Shown piece by piece: positions 1-10,613 of a stretch of 64,000 nucleotides of DNA (within the stretch, counting starts at the first letter, position 1; the number at the start of each line of letters is the position of its first letter). A program made the position numbers and the translations under genes. The notes under the pieces are model-generated. The model had not been told where the DNA came from and did no database searches. It saw only the letters and a list, made by a program, of their open reading frames with translations. The DNA is from JAVDCA01 sp035293985 (GTDB lineage: Bacteria > Pseudomonadota > Alphaproteobacteria > Rhizobiales > Xanthobacteraceae): positions 62,001 through 126,000 of the forward strand of contig DATGLS010000025.1 of the NCBI GenBank assembly GCA_035293985.1, written 5' to 3'.

Positions 1-282
1 GACGTGCTGAAGGAGATCGCGGGAGTCATCACGCACATTCCCGACCATCGATTGAGCGCTCCGTCCGTAAATGCGTTGGGCGAAGCCGGCATATTGGCTG
101 GGCTGACGGCACGGCTGATGCAAATCGAGTCTGGTCGAGAACAGGCTTTGCTGAATGATGCAGCGATGTATCTGCAGGCAGTACAAGGCGGATACGTTGT
201 GCTGACGCGGAATATTCGCGAATTCGATTTGTTCGATCAACTTCTGCCGTGCAATCGAGTGCTGTTCTACGCGCAAGCGTAG
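1..282 (+). CDS. PIN-domain-like protein, 3' part only
   Basis: This is the C-terminal part of a gene that begins before the window: the frame is open from base 1 and ends in TAG at 280-282. The last residues (LTRNIREFD, then LFDQLLP and RVLFY) resemble the end of PIN-domain ribonuclease-like proteins, in which a T-x-N/D-x-x-DF block carries late acidic active-site residues. PIN proteins are often VapC-type toxins or RNA-processing nucleases. The first acidic residues of the fold lie outside the window, so neither activity nor a partner antitoxin can be judged. A GTG at 4 could be read as a start, but the reading frame continues upstream of it. It converges on livF with a gap of 2 bp. Confidence 0.55.
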   Translation, partial: DVLKEIAGVITHIPDHRLSAPSVNALGEAGILAGLTARLMQIESGREQALLNDAAMYLQAVQGGYVVLTRNIREFDLFDQLLPCNRVLFYAQA

Positions 283-284
283 CG

Positions 285-1034
285 TCATGTCGCGGCATTG
301 GCCGCGCCGCCGATGCCGAGATAGATCCGCTGCACCTCGGGATCATTCTCCAGCTTCTCGGCCGGCCCCTCCAGCACCGTGCGTCCGGTCTGCAGCACAT
401 AAGCATAATCGGCGATCTGCAGCGCGAGCGGCACCGATTGCTCGGCGAGCAGCAGGGTCAGGCCCTCGCCGTGCAGGCGCTCGAGCGCGTCGTAGAGCTG
501 GTCGACCACCGCGGGGGCGAGGCCGAGGCTCGGCTCGTCGAGCATCAGGAGCTTCGGCTCGCTCATCAGGGCGCGGCCGAGCGCCAGCATCTGGCGCTCG
601 CCGCCCGACAGGGTACCGGCCCGCTGGCGGCGGCGCTCGGCGAGGCGCGGAAAGAGGCCATAGACGCGCTCCATCAGGGCGGGGATGCGCGACTTGTCGG
701 CGATCGGCGTCGCGCCGAGGTGCAGGTTCTGCTCCACGGTCTGGCCGACGAACAGGCGCCAGCCCTCGGGCGACAGCGCAAGCCCGCGCGCGACGATCGC
801 GTGCGACGGGAGCCGCGCGATCGAGGCGCCGTTCCATTCGATCGCGCCCGCGCTCGGCGTCACCAGGCCGGCGACGGCGTTGAGCGTCGTCGTCTTGCCG
901 GCGCCGTTCGAGCCGAGCAGCGCCACCACGGTGCCGGGCGCGACCTTGAGCGACACGTCGGCGACGCCGACGAGATCGCCGTAGCGGACCTCGAGATGCT
1001 CGATGCGCAGCAGCGTCTCGCTCATGTCGCTCAC
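285..1034 (-). CDS. livF: Branched-chain amino acid-type ABC transporter ATPase LivF
   Basis: This is a cytoplasmic ATPase of about 249 residues, the normal LivF length. It has Walker A (GSNGAGKTT near residue 42), the signature LSGGERQM, and Walker B LLMLDEPSLGL. Together with LivG it would power the LivH-LivM permease. The GTG start at 1034 overlaps the livG stop by four bases (GTGA), which indicates translational coupling; an in-frame ATG at 1025 is an alternative. It is the last gene of the hyuA-hyuB-binding protein-livHMGF run. The family covers amino acids, amides and urea, so the substrate is not fixed by sequence. Confidence 0.93.
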   Translation of the reverse strand: MSDMSETLLRIEHLEVRYGDLVGVADVSLKVAPGTVVALLGSNGAGKTTTLNAVAGLVTPSAGAIEWNGASIARLPSHAIVARGLALSPEGWRLFVGQTVEQNLHLGATPIADKSRIPALMERVYGLFPRLAERRRQRAGTLSGGERQMLALGRALMSEPKLLMLDEPSLGLAPAVVDQLYDALERLHGEGLTLLLAEQSVPLALQIADYAYVLQTGRTVLEGPAEKLENDPEVQRIYLGIGGAANAAT

Positions 1035-1774
1035 GGCGCCTCGGCGCCCGCCCGCTGCCCGTGCCGGCGTCGGCCGAGATAAGCCTCGATCACCTCGGGA
1101 ACGCGCACCACGTCGGCCGGCTTGCCCTGCGCGATCGTCTCTCCCTGGTTGAACACCAGCACCCGCTGCGTCAACGTCATTATTACTTCCATGATGTGCT
1201 CGACGATCACGATGGTGATGCCGAGCCCGTGGATGCGGCGCACCAGCGCGATCGCCCGCTGCACCTCGCCGGGGGTGAGCCCGGCGAGCGCCTCGTCGAG
1301 CAACATGAGCTTCGGCTCGGTCGCGAGCACGCGCGCGATCTCGAGGCGCTTGCGGCCCGGGGTGCCTAGGCTGCGGGCACGCTGGTCGGCGAGCTTGTCG
1401 AGCTCGGTGATCGCCAGCACCTCGGTCGCCTTGCGAATCGCGTCGTTGCGATGCGGATGGCGCATGAAGGCGCCGACCATCACGTTCTCGAGGATGGTCA
1501 TGTCCTCGAAGGTCGCCGGCACCTGGAAGGTGCGGCCGATGCCGAGCCGCGCATGCGCCGAGGCCGGCAGCCGGGTGACGTCGGCGCCGTCGAACATGAT
1601 CCGTCCGCGCGTCGGCGCGAGGTCGCCGGCGACGCAGTTGAAGAAGGTGGATTTGCCGGCGCCGTTCGGCCCGATCAGGCCGACGATCTCGCCCGCCGCG
1701 ACCGTGAGGTTGGCGTCCTTGAGCGCGAGGAAGCCGCCAAAAGCGCGGCTGACGTTCTGCGCCTCAAGCAGCAC
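1031..1774 (-). CDS. livG: Branched-chain amino acid-type ABC transporter ATPase LivG
   Basis: This is the second ATPase of the transporter, 247 residues. It has Walker A GPNGAGKST near residues 36-44 and the C-terminal LivG-type tail found in BCA_ABC_TP_C proteins. The signature motif is unusual: instead of LSGGxxR the sequence reads SLGTPGRKRLEIAR, a variant common among LivG-like proteins of amide and aromatic-compound transporters. Walker B is LMLLDEALAGL, where the usual proline after Glu is Ala. The GTG start overlaps the end of livM by 11 bp. It is predicted to pair with LivF on the cytoplasmic face. Confidence 0.93.
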   Translation of the reverse strand: MLLEAQNVSRAFGGFLALKDANLTVAAGEIVGLIGPNGAGKSTFFNCVAGDLAPTRGRIMFDGADVTRLPASAHARLGIGRTFQVPATFEDMTILENVMVGAFMRHPHRNDAIRKATEVLAITELDKLADQRARSLGTPGRKRLEIARVLATEPKLMLLDEALAGLTPGEVQRAIALVRRIHGLGITIVIVEHIMEVIMTLTQRVLVFNQGETIAQGKPADVVRVPEVIEAYLGRRRHGQRAGAEAP

Positions 1775-2768
1775 GGGATTTCTCCGTCGCTGGCGCCGGC
1801 GCCAGGCGCTTCGCCGCGAGCCCGCGCAGCTGCGTCCACAGCTCGATGACGCCGCCCGGCTCGAACCGGGCGATCAACATGATGACGCCGCCATAGACCA
1901 CGTAGGTGAGGCCGCTGCCGCTCGAGCCGAGCCAGGTGTTGGTCGCGCTCTGCAGCGGGATCAGTATGATGGCGCCGATGATCGGGCCATAGAGCGTGCC
2001 GGCGCCGCCGAGCGCCGCGATGATGATCATCTGCACCGAGACCAGAATGCCGAGGCCGCTCTCCGGATTGACGAAGCCGAGCTTGAACGCATAGAGCGAG
2101 CCCGCGACCGAGGTGAGCGCCGCGCTCAGCATCAGCGCCAGCAGCTTGGTGCGCCGCACCGGCACGCCGAGGCTTTGCGCCGCGCGCTCGCCGGCGCGGA
2201 TCGCGCGCAGGTAATAGCCGAAGCGGCTGCGCGTCATCGCGTAGGTGATCCACACGGTCACGGCGAGCACCGCGAGGAAGATGTAGTAGTACGGAACGGC
2301 GCTGCGGAAGACGAGATCCCACCAGCCGCGCGGCGTCGCCGGGCCTTGCAGGCCGATCGCCGCGCCGAGCAGGTCCCAGTTGCTCACCACCAGCCGGATC
2401 AGCTCGGCCACCGCGATGGTCGCCATGCTGAAATAGTGCCCCTGCAGACGGAAGGTCGGCAGGCCGATGCCGATGGCGATCACCACCGCGACCAGGATGC
2501 CGAGCGGCAGCCCGGCGATCGGTGGCGCCTGCCACAGCGTGTAGACGAGCACCGGCATGTAGGCGCCGGCGCCGAAGAAGATCGCGTGCCCGACCGACAC
2601 CTGTCCCGCATAACCGCCGACGATGTTCCACGCGCACGCGCTGATCGCCGCGAGCACCAGCGTCGCGCCCACGTCCTGGAGGAAATCGGCGCTGTCGGTG
2701 AAGGAGACGATGAGCGGAAAGAGCAGCAATCCGCCCCACAGCACGATCGAGCCCCAGCGTAAAGTCAT
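1764..2768 (-). CDS. livM: Branched-chain amino acid-type ABC permease LivM
   Basis: This is a polytopic inner-membrane permease with about 9-10 hydrophobic segments and the LivM/BPD_transp_2 pattern, including GGxGTLYGPIIGA near the C terminus (GGAGTLYGPIIGA). I place the start at ATG 2768, giving about 334 residues, because the frame farther upstream runs through an intergenic palindrome (2787-2874) and encodes the spurious peptide typical of that repeat. It forms the transmembrane channel with LivH. The gap to livH is 136 bp, mostly filled by that repeat, so the operon is interrupted by structured RNA rather than tightly coupled here. Confidence 0.92.
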   Translation of the reverse strand: MTLRWGSIVLWGGLLLFPLIVSFTDSADFLQDVGATLVLAAISACAWNIVGGYAGQVSVGHAIFFGAGAYMPVLVYTLWQAPPIAGLPLGILVAVVIAIGIGLPTFRLQGHYFSMATIAVAELIRLVVSNWDLLGAAIGLQGPATPRGWWDLVFRSAVPYYYIFLAVLAVTVWITYAMTRSRFGYYLRAIRAGERAAQSLGVPVRRTKLLALMLSAALTSVAGSLYAFKLGFVNPESGLGILVSVQMIIIAALGGAGTLYGPIIGAIILIPLQSATNTWLGSSGSGLTYVVYGGVIMLIARFEPGGVIELWTQLRGLAAKRLAPAPATEKSRAA

Positions 2769-2786
2769 GGCCCAATCGCTTTCTCT

Positions 2787-2874
2787 GTCATGGCCGGGCT
2801 TGTCCCGGCCATCCACGTCTTGCTTGCTGACTCGCCGCAAGAAAGACGTGGATGCCCGCATTCGCGGGCATGAC
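2787..2874. repeat. Family A intergenic palindrome, copy 1
   Basis: The element starts GTCATGGCCGGGCTTGTCCC and ends in GGGCATGAC. Its arms CCACGTCTT and AAGACGTGG pair around a short centre. The same layout recurs at 9081, 18488 and 50038, with degenerate copies at 36446 and 43474. This copy lies between livH and livM, so it would be transcribed as a stable hairpin within the operon mRNA. Similar elements are widespread in Hyphomicrobiales genomes and are often mistranslated as short proteins. Confidence 0.85.
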
Positions 2875-2904
2875 GGCGGTTGGGTATGCCGCGTCGAACC
2901 ATCG

Positions 2905-3759
2905 TCACAGCTTTCCGAGCAGGCCCTGCGGCCGGATCCACAGCACTGCGACGAACAGCCCGTAGACGACCATGTCCTTGTAGATCGGCCCGAGCTCGAA
3001 GCCCGAGAGCGCCTCGACGAGCCCGACCAGGAGGCCGGCGATCATCGCGCCCGGCACGCTGCCGAAGCCGCCGAGCGACACCACCACGAAGGCGGTGAGC
3101 ACGAAGGTCTCGCCGACCGACGGCGAGAACGGATACGCGATCGCCATCAGCGCGCCGGCGATGCCGGCGCTCGCCGCCGACAGCCCCCAGGCGAGCGCCT
3201 GCATGCGGTCGGGACGGATGCCCATCAGCATGGCGGCGCTGCGGTCCTCGGCGACCGCGAGCATGCGGCTGCCCAATGTCGTGCGCGTGAGCAGCACGTG
3301 CATGCCGAGCGCCAGCACGCCGGCGACGATGCCGGCGAGCAGCTGCGCCTTGCTCACATAGATGCCGCCGAGGTCGAGCGTGCTCGCGAGCGGGGTCTCG
3401 GGCAGGGTGCGGAAGTCCGACTTGAAGACGTAGAACGCCGAGTAGCGCAGCAGCAGCGCGAGGCCGAAGGTCGAGAGGATCTGCGACAGCATCGGCCCGC
3501 GCATCACATGGCGGATCAGGCCCGCATAGACGATCGCGCCGAGGCCGAACAGCACCACCGCGGCCGCCGGCGTGTACACCGCCGGCCCGAAATGCCCCCA
3601 GGTGATGACCAGCGCCACATACATGCCGAGCATCACGAACTCGCCGTGGGCGAAGTTGATGAAGTTCATCATCCCCCAGATGAGGGTGAGCCCGGAGGAG
3701 AACAGCGCGTAAACGGCCCCCAGCAGGAGGCCGCTCACGGCTGCTTGCAGCAGGATCAT
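2905..3759 (-). CDS. livH: Branched-chain amino acid-type ABC permease LivH
   Basis: This is an inner-membrane permease of 284 residues with about eight hydrophobic segments. It starts MILLQAAVSGLLLGAVYAL, as LivH proteins do, and has the conserved block GGFGSVPGAMIAGLLVGL near residues 220-240. It would form a heterodimer with LivM. The start at 3759 is 17 bp after the stop of the binding-protein gene (5018-3777), consistent with one transcript. The NFAHG segment near residue 36 is also typical of LivH. Confidence 0.93.
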   Translation of the reverse strand: MILLQAAVSGLLLGAVYALFSSGLTLIWGMMNFINFAHGEFVMLGMYVALVITWGHFGPAVYTPAAAVVLFGLGAIVYAGLIRHVMRGPMLSQILSTFGLALLLRYSAFYVFKSDFRTLPETPLASTLDLGGIYVSKAQLLAGIVAGVLALGMHVLLTRTTLGSRMLAVAEDRSAAMLMGIRPDRMQALAWGLSAASAGIAGALMAIAYPFSPSVGETFVLTAFVVVSLGGFGSVPGAMIAGLLVGLVEALSGFELGPIYKDMVVYGLFVAVLWIRPQGLLGKL

Positions 3760-3776
3760 GACAGGCGTCGATCAGG

Positions 3777-5018
3777 TCACTTCCAGCCCGTCATCGGCCA
3801 CTTCAGCGGCGCACGCGCCGACTTCTGCGGCCAAACCGGCACGTAGTCCTTGCCCTGCAGCTGGATCAGGTAGGTCGCGGCGAGCGTGTTCTGGCCGGTC
3901 TTGTCGAACTTCACGCCGCGGAAGCCCATCATCAGCTGGTTCGGCTTGAGGTCGGTGTCCTGCAGCGCCTTCTGGATTTTCGCCGGCTCGGTCGAGCCGG
4001 CGCGGTTGATCGCGTCGGCGAGCACGAGCATCGCCTGCATGCTGCGCGCGCTGGTGTCGTCCATCTCGTTGCCGGTCTTGGCCTTGAACATCTGGTTGAT
4101 CTTGTAGGTGACGCTGGTGGGCTCGCCCACCGCCCAGGTGCTGCGGTTCATGACACCTTGGGCGATGTTGCCGACGCTCGGCACGAAGGTCGGATCGGAG
4201 AAGCCGCTATCGTCGCCGATCACCATGGCGGGCAGGTAGTCGAGGTTCTTGAACGTCTTCATGTAGAGGATGGCGTCGGCCGTGTACGAGACGAAGATCA
4301 CCGCATCCGGGTTCTTCGCCTTGAGCTGCAGCACCTGCGCGGTCACGTCGGTCGCGTTGGCGCTGTAGGGGATCTGCGCCACCACGTTGATGCCCTTCGC
4401 CTTGGCTTGCTCCTGCAGCGTGCCCGCGACCGAGGTCCCGTAGTCGGTGTTCTCGTTGACGATCGCGATCGAGTCGACCTTGCGGCCGGCCTTTTTCATG
4501 TCGTCGAGAAACTGCATGTAGTTCGCCGCGAAGTCCGACGCGATCGGCGTGGTGCGGAAGACGAACTTGAAGCCGCGCCCCGTGATGTTGGCGGCGACCG
4601 AGTCGCCGACCACGAACGGAATGCCGTAGCGCTCCGCCACTGCGGTCGCGGTGAAGCTCACGTTCGACTGGTAGGCGCCGATCAGCGCCGCGACCTTCTC
4701 CTGGGTGATCAGGCGCAGCGTCTGGCTCTGGCCTTCCGCCGGGTTGCCCTGATGGTCGGCCGAGACGAGCACGATCTTGGCGCCGCCCAAATTGGTGAGG
4801 CCGCCCTGTCCGACCGACGGCAGCGCGGTGAGGTCGGGGTATTTGTTGTTGACGATGTCGACCGCGAGCTGGATCGCGGCCAGCGCCGAGCGGCCCGCAT
4901 TGGCCGCATTGCCCGACAGCGGATAGACCGCGCCGATCTTGACGTCGGCGGCCACGGCCGGGCCGGTCATGAGGGCTGCCGCCACGGCGGCCGCGGCGAG
5001 CAATGCTGTCCTGCGCAT
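3777..5018 (-). CDS. ABC transporter substrate-binding protein (LivK/Peripla_BP_6 type)
   Basis: This is a periplasmic solute-binding protein of 413 residues. Residues 1-23 form a clear signal peptide (RR start, Ala-rich core, cleavage after AVAA), followed by the usual type I fold opening KIGAVYPLSG. The central SNVSFTATAVAERYGIP and NENTDYG blocks match the amino acid/amide binding-protein family. Gene order places it first in the transporter operon, behind hyuA-hyuB, so the likely ligands are compounds that HyuAB or upstream enzymes process (cyclic amides, amides or urea-like molecules). That link is inferred from the neighbours; the binding pocket cannot be read here. Confidence 0.9.
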   Translation of the reverse strand: MRRTALLAAAAVAAALMTGPAVAADVKIGAVYPLSGNAANAGRSALAAIQLAVDIVNNKYPDLTALPSVGQGGLTNLGGAKIVLVSADHQGNPAEGQSQTLRLITQEKVAALIGAYQSNVSFTATAVAERYGIPFVVGDSVAANITGRGFKFVFRTTPIASDFAANYMQFLDDMKKAGRKVDSIAIVNENTDYGTSVAGTLQEQAKAKGINVVAQIPYSANATDVTAQVLQLKAKNPDAVIFVSYTADAILYMKTFKNLDYLPAMVIGDDSGFSDPTFVPSVGNIAQGVMNRSTWAVGEPTSVTYKINQMFKAKTGNEMDDTSARSMQAMLVLADAINRAGSTEPAKIQKALQDTDLKPNQLMMGFRGVKFDKTGQNTLAATYLIQLQGKDYVPVWPQKSARAPLKWPMTGWK

Positions 5019-5122
5019 GATGTCCTCTCCCAGTTCGCGCGTCCGCCGCCATGTCGTGGGTCGGCGGTGTTCGGTTAACTCTAGCCCATGTCCGGCCGCA
5101 ATGAATACCGACCGCGCCGCGC

Positions 5123-6862
5123 TCAGGCCGACCGCAGGCGCTCCGTGCCCGCGACATCGAGCCGCCCCTGGGCGTCGATCGCGACCCCGTAGTCGCGCCG
5201 CGCCTCCTCGGCGGTGATCAGGCCGTCGAGCACGTCGTCGAGCACGCGCTGCGGGTCGCGCTTCTTCGGATCGCCGAAACCGCCGCCGCCGGGAAGGCCG
5301 AGCTGGATCGCGTCCCGCGGCGGCACGGTCTGGCGCCCCTTCGGCCGGATCGGCCGGCCCGAGCGCAGCGTGACCGAGCCGTTGCCGCCCGGCTTGCCGC
5401 CATCGCGGCCGCGCGCCGCGTTCTTGACCCGCTCGAAGTTACACAAGAGCGCGACCGGCGCCGCGCCGGCGCCGCCGAGCTCGATCGCCTGGCCGAGACC
5501 GCCGCGGAATTCGCCGGCGCCGCCCGAGCCTTCGCGAAACTCGCGGCGATAGAACACCACCGGTGCGACGCTCTCGGTCGCCTCGACCGGAATGGTGCGC
5601 ACGCCGGACGGAAATGCGGTCGCGGAGAGCCCATCCTTGCCGGGGCGCGCGCCGGCGCCGCCGCAGTGGAAAATGACGGTCGAGAACGCCGCCAGCGCAT
5701 TCGCGTCGGTGCCGTCCTCGACCTCGTCGACGAGCGAGCCGCCGCCGAAGATCTGCGGATTCCATAACGACGAGGCGCCCTCTGCCGGGGTGCCGCCGGC
5801 GATCACCTGGTGCAGGCAGCCCGAGACCACGTCGGGCAGCATGTGCCCGACCGTGTGGCGCGCCGCGACCGGCCACGGGCGGTTGACGTTGAGCACGCAG
5901 CCTTCCGGCGCGCTCACCGTGATCGGTGCGAGCGAGCCCGCATTGTTCGGCACCTCGGGCGCGACCAGGCATTTGACGCCGAACGCCGTGTAGGCGAGGC
6001 AGTAGTTGTAGACCACGTTGATGCCGTGGCTCGATGCCGGCGAGGTGCCGGCGAAATCGACGTGGATGCCGTCGTCGGAGATGGTCAGCGCCGCGGTCAA
6101 CGTGAGCGGCTTGTCGTAGCCGTCCATGGTCAGACTGTTGCGATAGGTGCCCTTGGGCAGCGCGCGGATGCGGGCGAGCGTCGCCTCGCGCGAGGCCTCG
6201 ACGATGGTGTCGCCGAGCCGATCGAGATTGGCGATCTCGAACTCGTCCATCATCTCGGTGAGGCGCCGGCTGCCTTCGTCGTTGCACGCCGCGCACGCAT
6301 AGATGTCGCCCTCGACCTGCAGCGGCTCGCGCACATTGGCGCGCACCATTCGCAGCAGGTCGTCATTCATGACGCCCGCGCGCGCGAGCGGCATGATCGG
6401 GATCGCGAGGCCCTCCTCGAACACCTGCCGGCCGTCCGGCCCCATGCCGAGGCCGCCGATGTCGACCACGTGGATGGTGTTGGCGAACAGGCCGACCGGC
6501 TCGCCGCGATAGAAGCTCGGCGTCACCACCGTGATGTCGTGCAGGTGCCCGGAGGTGAGCCACGGATCGTTGGTGATGTAGTGGTCGCCCGGCTTCATCT
6601 GCCCGAGCGGAAAGACTTTGAGGAAATGGATGACCGCATTGGCCATCGAGTTGACATGGCCGGGCGTGCCGGTGACCGCCTGCGCCAGCATGCGGCCCTC
6701 GCGGTCGAACACGCCGGCCGAGAGGTCGCCGGCCTCGCGCACCGAGGTGCTGAACGCCGTGCGGATCATGGTCTGCGCCTGCTCCTCGACCACCGCGATC
6801 AGGCGGCTCCACATGATCTGGGTGTGAATCTGCGCCAGCGCGGCATTGGGTCGGGCGACCAT
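5123..6862 (-). CDS. hyuB: Hydantoinase B / 5-oxoprolinase-type subunit
   Basis: This 579-residue protein belongs to the HyuB (hydantoinase B/oxoprolinase) family. It carries the conserved early block TAFSTSVREAGDLSAG, then GHVNSMA, NDPWLTSGHLHD and a C-terminal glycine-rich stretch LGLPGGGGFGDP. HyuA and HyuB together hydrolyse cyclic amides such as N-methylhydantoin or 5-oxoproline with ATP; related complexes carboxylate acetone or acetophenone. The length is normal for the family. It follows hyuA after 55 bp and precedes the transporter binding protein, from which it is separated by 104 bp. Confidence 0.92.
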   Translation of the reverse strand: MVARPNAALAQIHTQIMWSRLIAVVEEQAQTMIRTAFSTSVREAGDLSAGVFDREGRMLAQAVTGTPGHVNSMANAVIHFLKVFPLGQMKPGDHYITNDPWLTSGHLHDITVVTPSFYRGEPVGLFANTIHVVDIGGLGMGPDGRQVFEEGLAIPIMPLARAGVMNDDLLRMVRANVREPLQVEGDIYACAACNDEGSRRLTEMMDEFEIANLDRLGDTIVEASREATLARIRALPKGTYRNSLTMDGYDKPLTLTAALTISDDGIHVDFAGTSPASSHGINVVYNYCLAYTAFGVKCLVAPEVPNNAGSLAPITVSAPEGCVLNVNRPWPVAARHTVGHMLPDVVSGCLHQVIAGGTPAEGASSLWNPQIFGGGSLVDEVEDGTDANALAAFSTVIFHCGGAGARPGKDGLSATAFPSGVRTIPVEATESVAPVVFYRREFREGSGGAGEFRGGLGQAIELGGAGAAPVALLCNFERVKNAARGRDGGKPGGNGSVTLRSGRPIRPKGRQTVPPRDAIQLGLPGGGGFGDPKKRDPQRVLDDVLDGLITAEEARRDYGVAIDAQGRLDVAGTERLRSA

Positions 6863-6917
6863 GGGTATCAGGGCTCCTCTTTCTTCACCCTCCCCTGCTG
6901 GGAAGGTAAAGCCATCG

Positions 6918-9008
6918 TTACGTGTCGCGCCTTGTGAGCTCGATATAGCCGAACCGGTCGATGCGCGCGTCGAACGCAGCGCTCACCACCGTCGAAGTCT
7001 CCTCCTCGGCGATCACGGCGGGACCATGCATGCGCGCGCCGGGCGCGAGATCGGGCCGCCAGTAGATCGGCACATCGCGGAATTCGCCGGTGTCGGGATC
7101 GAACACGCGCCGATGCGAGCGCGGCTTCGGCTCGGAGGGTTGCTCGGGCTGGGGGTCGGCGAGGCGGCCTTCCGCCGGCGCGCTGAGCGAAACCACCCAG
7201 CTGAGAATCTCGATTTCGACGCCGGGCAGCGCGCGGCTGTAGAGCTTCTGATAGGCGGCCTGGAAGCGCTCGGCGATGTCGGCGCGATCCGCCGCCGTGA
7301 AAATGCGCACGGGCAGCTCGACCCCGATCTCGTGACCCTGGCCGCGGTAGCGCATGAAAGCCGAGCGCTGCTCGCTCAACTCGGCGAACGGCGCGCCCTG
7401 CCGCACGATCGCTTCCGCCTCGGCACGCATCTCGCCGAGCAGATGGTTCACCGCGTCGGCGTCGAAGGCGCTGAGCCGCGTCAGGCGCCCGCGCACGATC
7501 TCGTAGGCGACCGGCGCGCGCAGCAGCCCGACCGCCGAGCCGACGCCCGCATTGGCGGGGATCAGCACGCGCGCGACGCCGGTCTTCTCGGCGACGCGCG
7601 CCGCATGCAGCGGCGCCGCCCCGCCGAACGCGATCAGCGTGCGCGCGCGCAGGTCCTTGCCGCTCTCGATCGCGTGCACGCGCGCCGCGTTCGCCATGTT
7701 CTCGTCGACCATCTCGCTGATGCCGAGCGCCGCGTGCTCGGTCGCGAGGCTCAGCGCCGCGCCGATGTTCTTCGTGACGGCATCCTTCGCGCCCGGCACG
7801 TCGAGCGCCATCTTGCCGCCCGAGAAGGTCGCGGGATCGATCCGTCCGAGCACCACGTCGGCGTCGGTCACGGTCGGCTCGGTGCCGCCCCGGCCGTAGC
7901 ACACGGGTCCTGGCTCGGAGGCGGCACTGTCCGGCCCGACCCCGATGCGCCCGAGCGAATCGACCCGCGCGATCGAGCCGCCGCCGGCGCCGATCTCGAC
8001 CATCTCGATCACCGGGATGCGCAGCGGCAGGCCGCTGCCCTTGAGGAAGCGGTAAATGCGCGCCACCTCGAGCGCGCGCGCCGTCTGCGGCCGGCCCTTG
8101 TCGATCAGGCAGATCTTTGCGGTGGTGCCGCCCATGTCGAACGACAGCACCTGGTCGAGCCCATGCTGGCGCGCGATGCAGCCGGCGAAGATCGCGCCGC
8201 CCGCCGGACCCGATTCGACCAGGCGCACCGGAAAGCGAATGGCGGTCTCGACCGTGGTGATACCGCCGCCCGAGCTCATCAGCAGCATCGGGCACGTGAA
8301 GCCGTCGCGCGCGAGCTCGCGCTCGAGGCTGGTGAGATAGCGGCCCATCAGCGGCTGGATGTAAGCGTTGGCGCAGGCGGTGGAGAAGCGCTCGTACTCG
8401 CGCATCTCCGGCGACACCTCGGACGACAGCGTCACGGCGACGTCGGGCAGGCGTTGCCGGATCGCCTCGCCGACGCGGCGCTCGTGCTCCGGATTGGTGA
8501 AGCTGTGCAGGAAGCCGACCGCCACCGCCTCGACCTTCTGCGCCGCGAGCGCGTCGAGCGCAGCCCCGAGGCTCGCCTGGTCGAGCGGCACCAGCACGTT
8601 GCCCTGCGCGTCGGTGCGCTCGCGCACCGGAAAGCGCAGCCGGCGCGGCACCAGCGGCGGCGGCAGGTCGATGTTGACGTCGTACTGCTCGAACCGGTTC
8701 TCGTGGCGGATTTCCACCACGTCCCGAAATCCCTCGGTAGTGAGCAGTGCCGTCCTGGCGCCCTTGCGCTCGATGATCGCATTGGTCGCGAGCGTCGTGC
8801 CGTGCACGATCAGGTGCACCTGCCCGGGCTCGACGCCGGCCTCGGTCGTGACCGCGCGCAGCGCCGCCACCACGGCCTGCTCCGGCGCGCGCGGCGTCGT
8901 CAGCGTCTTCGCCGTGAAGCGGCGCTCGCCGACCTCCAGCGCCACGTCGGTGAAGGTGCCGCCGATGTCGAGACCGAGACGGATTGCGGGGGAGGGGGAG
9001 GACGTCAC
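6918..9008 (-). CDS. hyuA: Hydantoinase A / 5-oxoprolinase-type ATPase subunit
   Basis: This is a HyuA-family subunit with the actin-like ATPase fold. The phosphate-binding motif GLDIGGTFTD is at the N terminus and SFDMGGTTAK appears mid-protein. I set the start at GTG 9008 (about 696 residues) because that places the phosphate-1 motif near residue 11, as in relatives. The frame upstream continues through a non-conserved stretch and into a family A repeat. It would act with HyuB in ATP-dependent opening of a cyclic amide ring. Exact substrate cannot be told: N-methylhydantoinase, oxoprolinase and acetone-carboxylase-like members share these motifs. Confidence 0.91.
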   Translation of the reverse strand: MTSSPSPAIRLGLDIGGTFTDVALEVGERRFTAKTLTTPRAPEQAVVAALRAVTTEAGVEPGQVHLIVHGTTLATNAIIERKGARTALLTTEGFRDVVEIRHENRFEQYDVNIDLPPPLVPRRLRFPVRERTDAQGNVLVPLDQASLGAALDALAAQKVEAVAVGFLHSFTNPEHERRVGEAIRQRLPDVAVTLSSEVSPEMREYERFSTACANAYIQPLMGRYLTSLERELARDGFTCPMLLMSSGGGITTVETAIRFPVRLVESGPAGGAIFAGCIARQHGLDQVLSFDMGGTTAKICLIDKGRPQTARALEVARIYRFLKGSGLPLRIPVIEMVEIGAGGGSIARVDSLGRIGVGPDSAASEPGPVCYGRGGTEPTVTDADVVLGRIDPATFSGGKMALDVPGAKDAVTKNIGAALSLATEHAALGISEMVDENMANAARVHAIESGKDLRARTLIAFGGAAPLHAARVAEKTGVARVLIPANAGVGSAVGLLRAPVAYEIVRGRLTRLSAFDADAVNHLLGEMRAEAEAIVRQGAPFAELSEQRSAFMRYRGQGHEIGVELPVRIFTAADRADIAERFQAAYQKLYSRALPGVEIEILSWVVSLSAPAEGRLADPQPEQPSEPKPRSHRRVFDPDTGEFRDVPIYWRPDLAPGARMHGPAVIAEEETSTVVSAAFDARIDRFGYIELTRRDT

Positions 9009-9080
9009 ACCGAAGAACTCGCGTTGAGGCGCGACGCTACGCCATCCGCGCCGCGGATGGTAGTCGGTCGTCCAGACTCC

Positions 9081-9161
9081 GTCATGCCCGGCGCCTGCCG
9101 GGCATCCACGTCTCTCTTTGCCGGCAAAGACGTGGATGGCCGCGACAAGCCCGGCCATGAC
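9081..9161. repeat. Family A intergenic palindrome, copy 2
   Basis: It begins GTCATGCCCGGCGCCTGCC and ends CCCGGCCATGAC, with internal CCACGTCT and AGACGTGG arms. It lies between asnS (minus, stop at 9184) and hyuA (minus, start at 9008). Together with flanking bases it fills the 175-bp gap. It may separate expression of the housekeeping synthetase from the catabolic genes downstream. Confidence 0.83.
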
Positions 9162-9183
9162 GGTTGTGAAAGTGCGCCGCGCC

Positions 9184-10599
<1,416 letters not shown>

Positions 10600-10613
10600 G
10601 GATCAGCGCTCTC

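Noticed and set aside
2769..2861. N-terminal extension of LivM through KQDVDGRDKPGHD
   Set aside because: This peptide is the translation of a family A palindrome, a common false N terminus in this bacterial group. The same applies to the upstream extensions of hyuA, mtaB and odhB.
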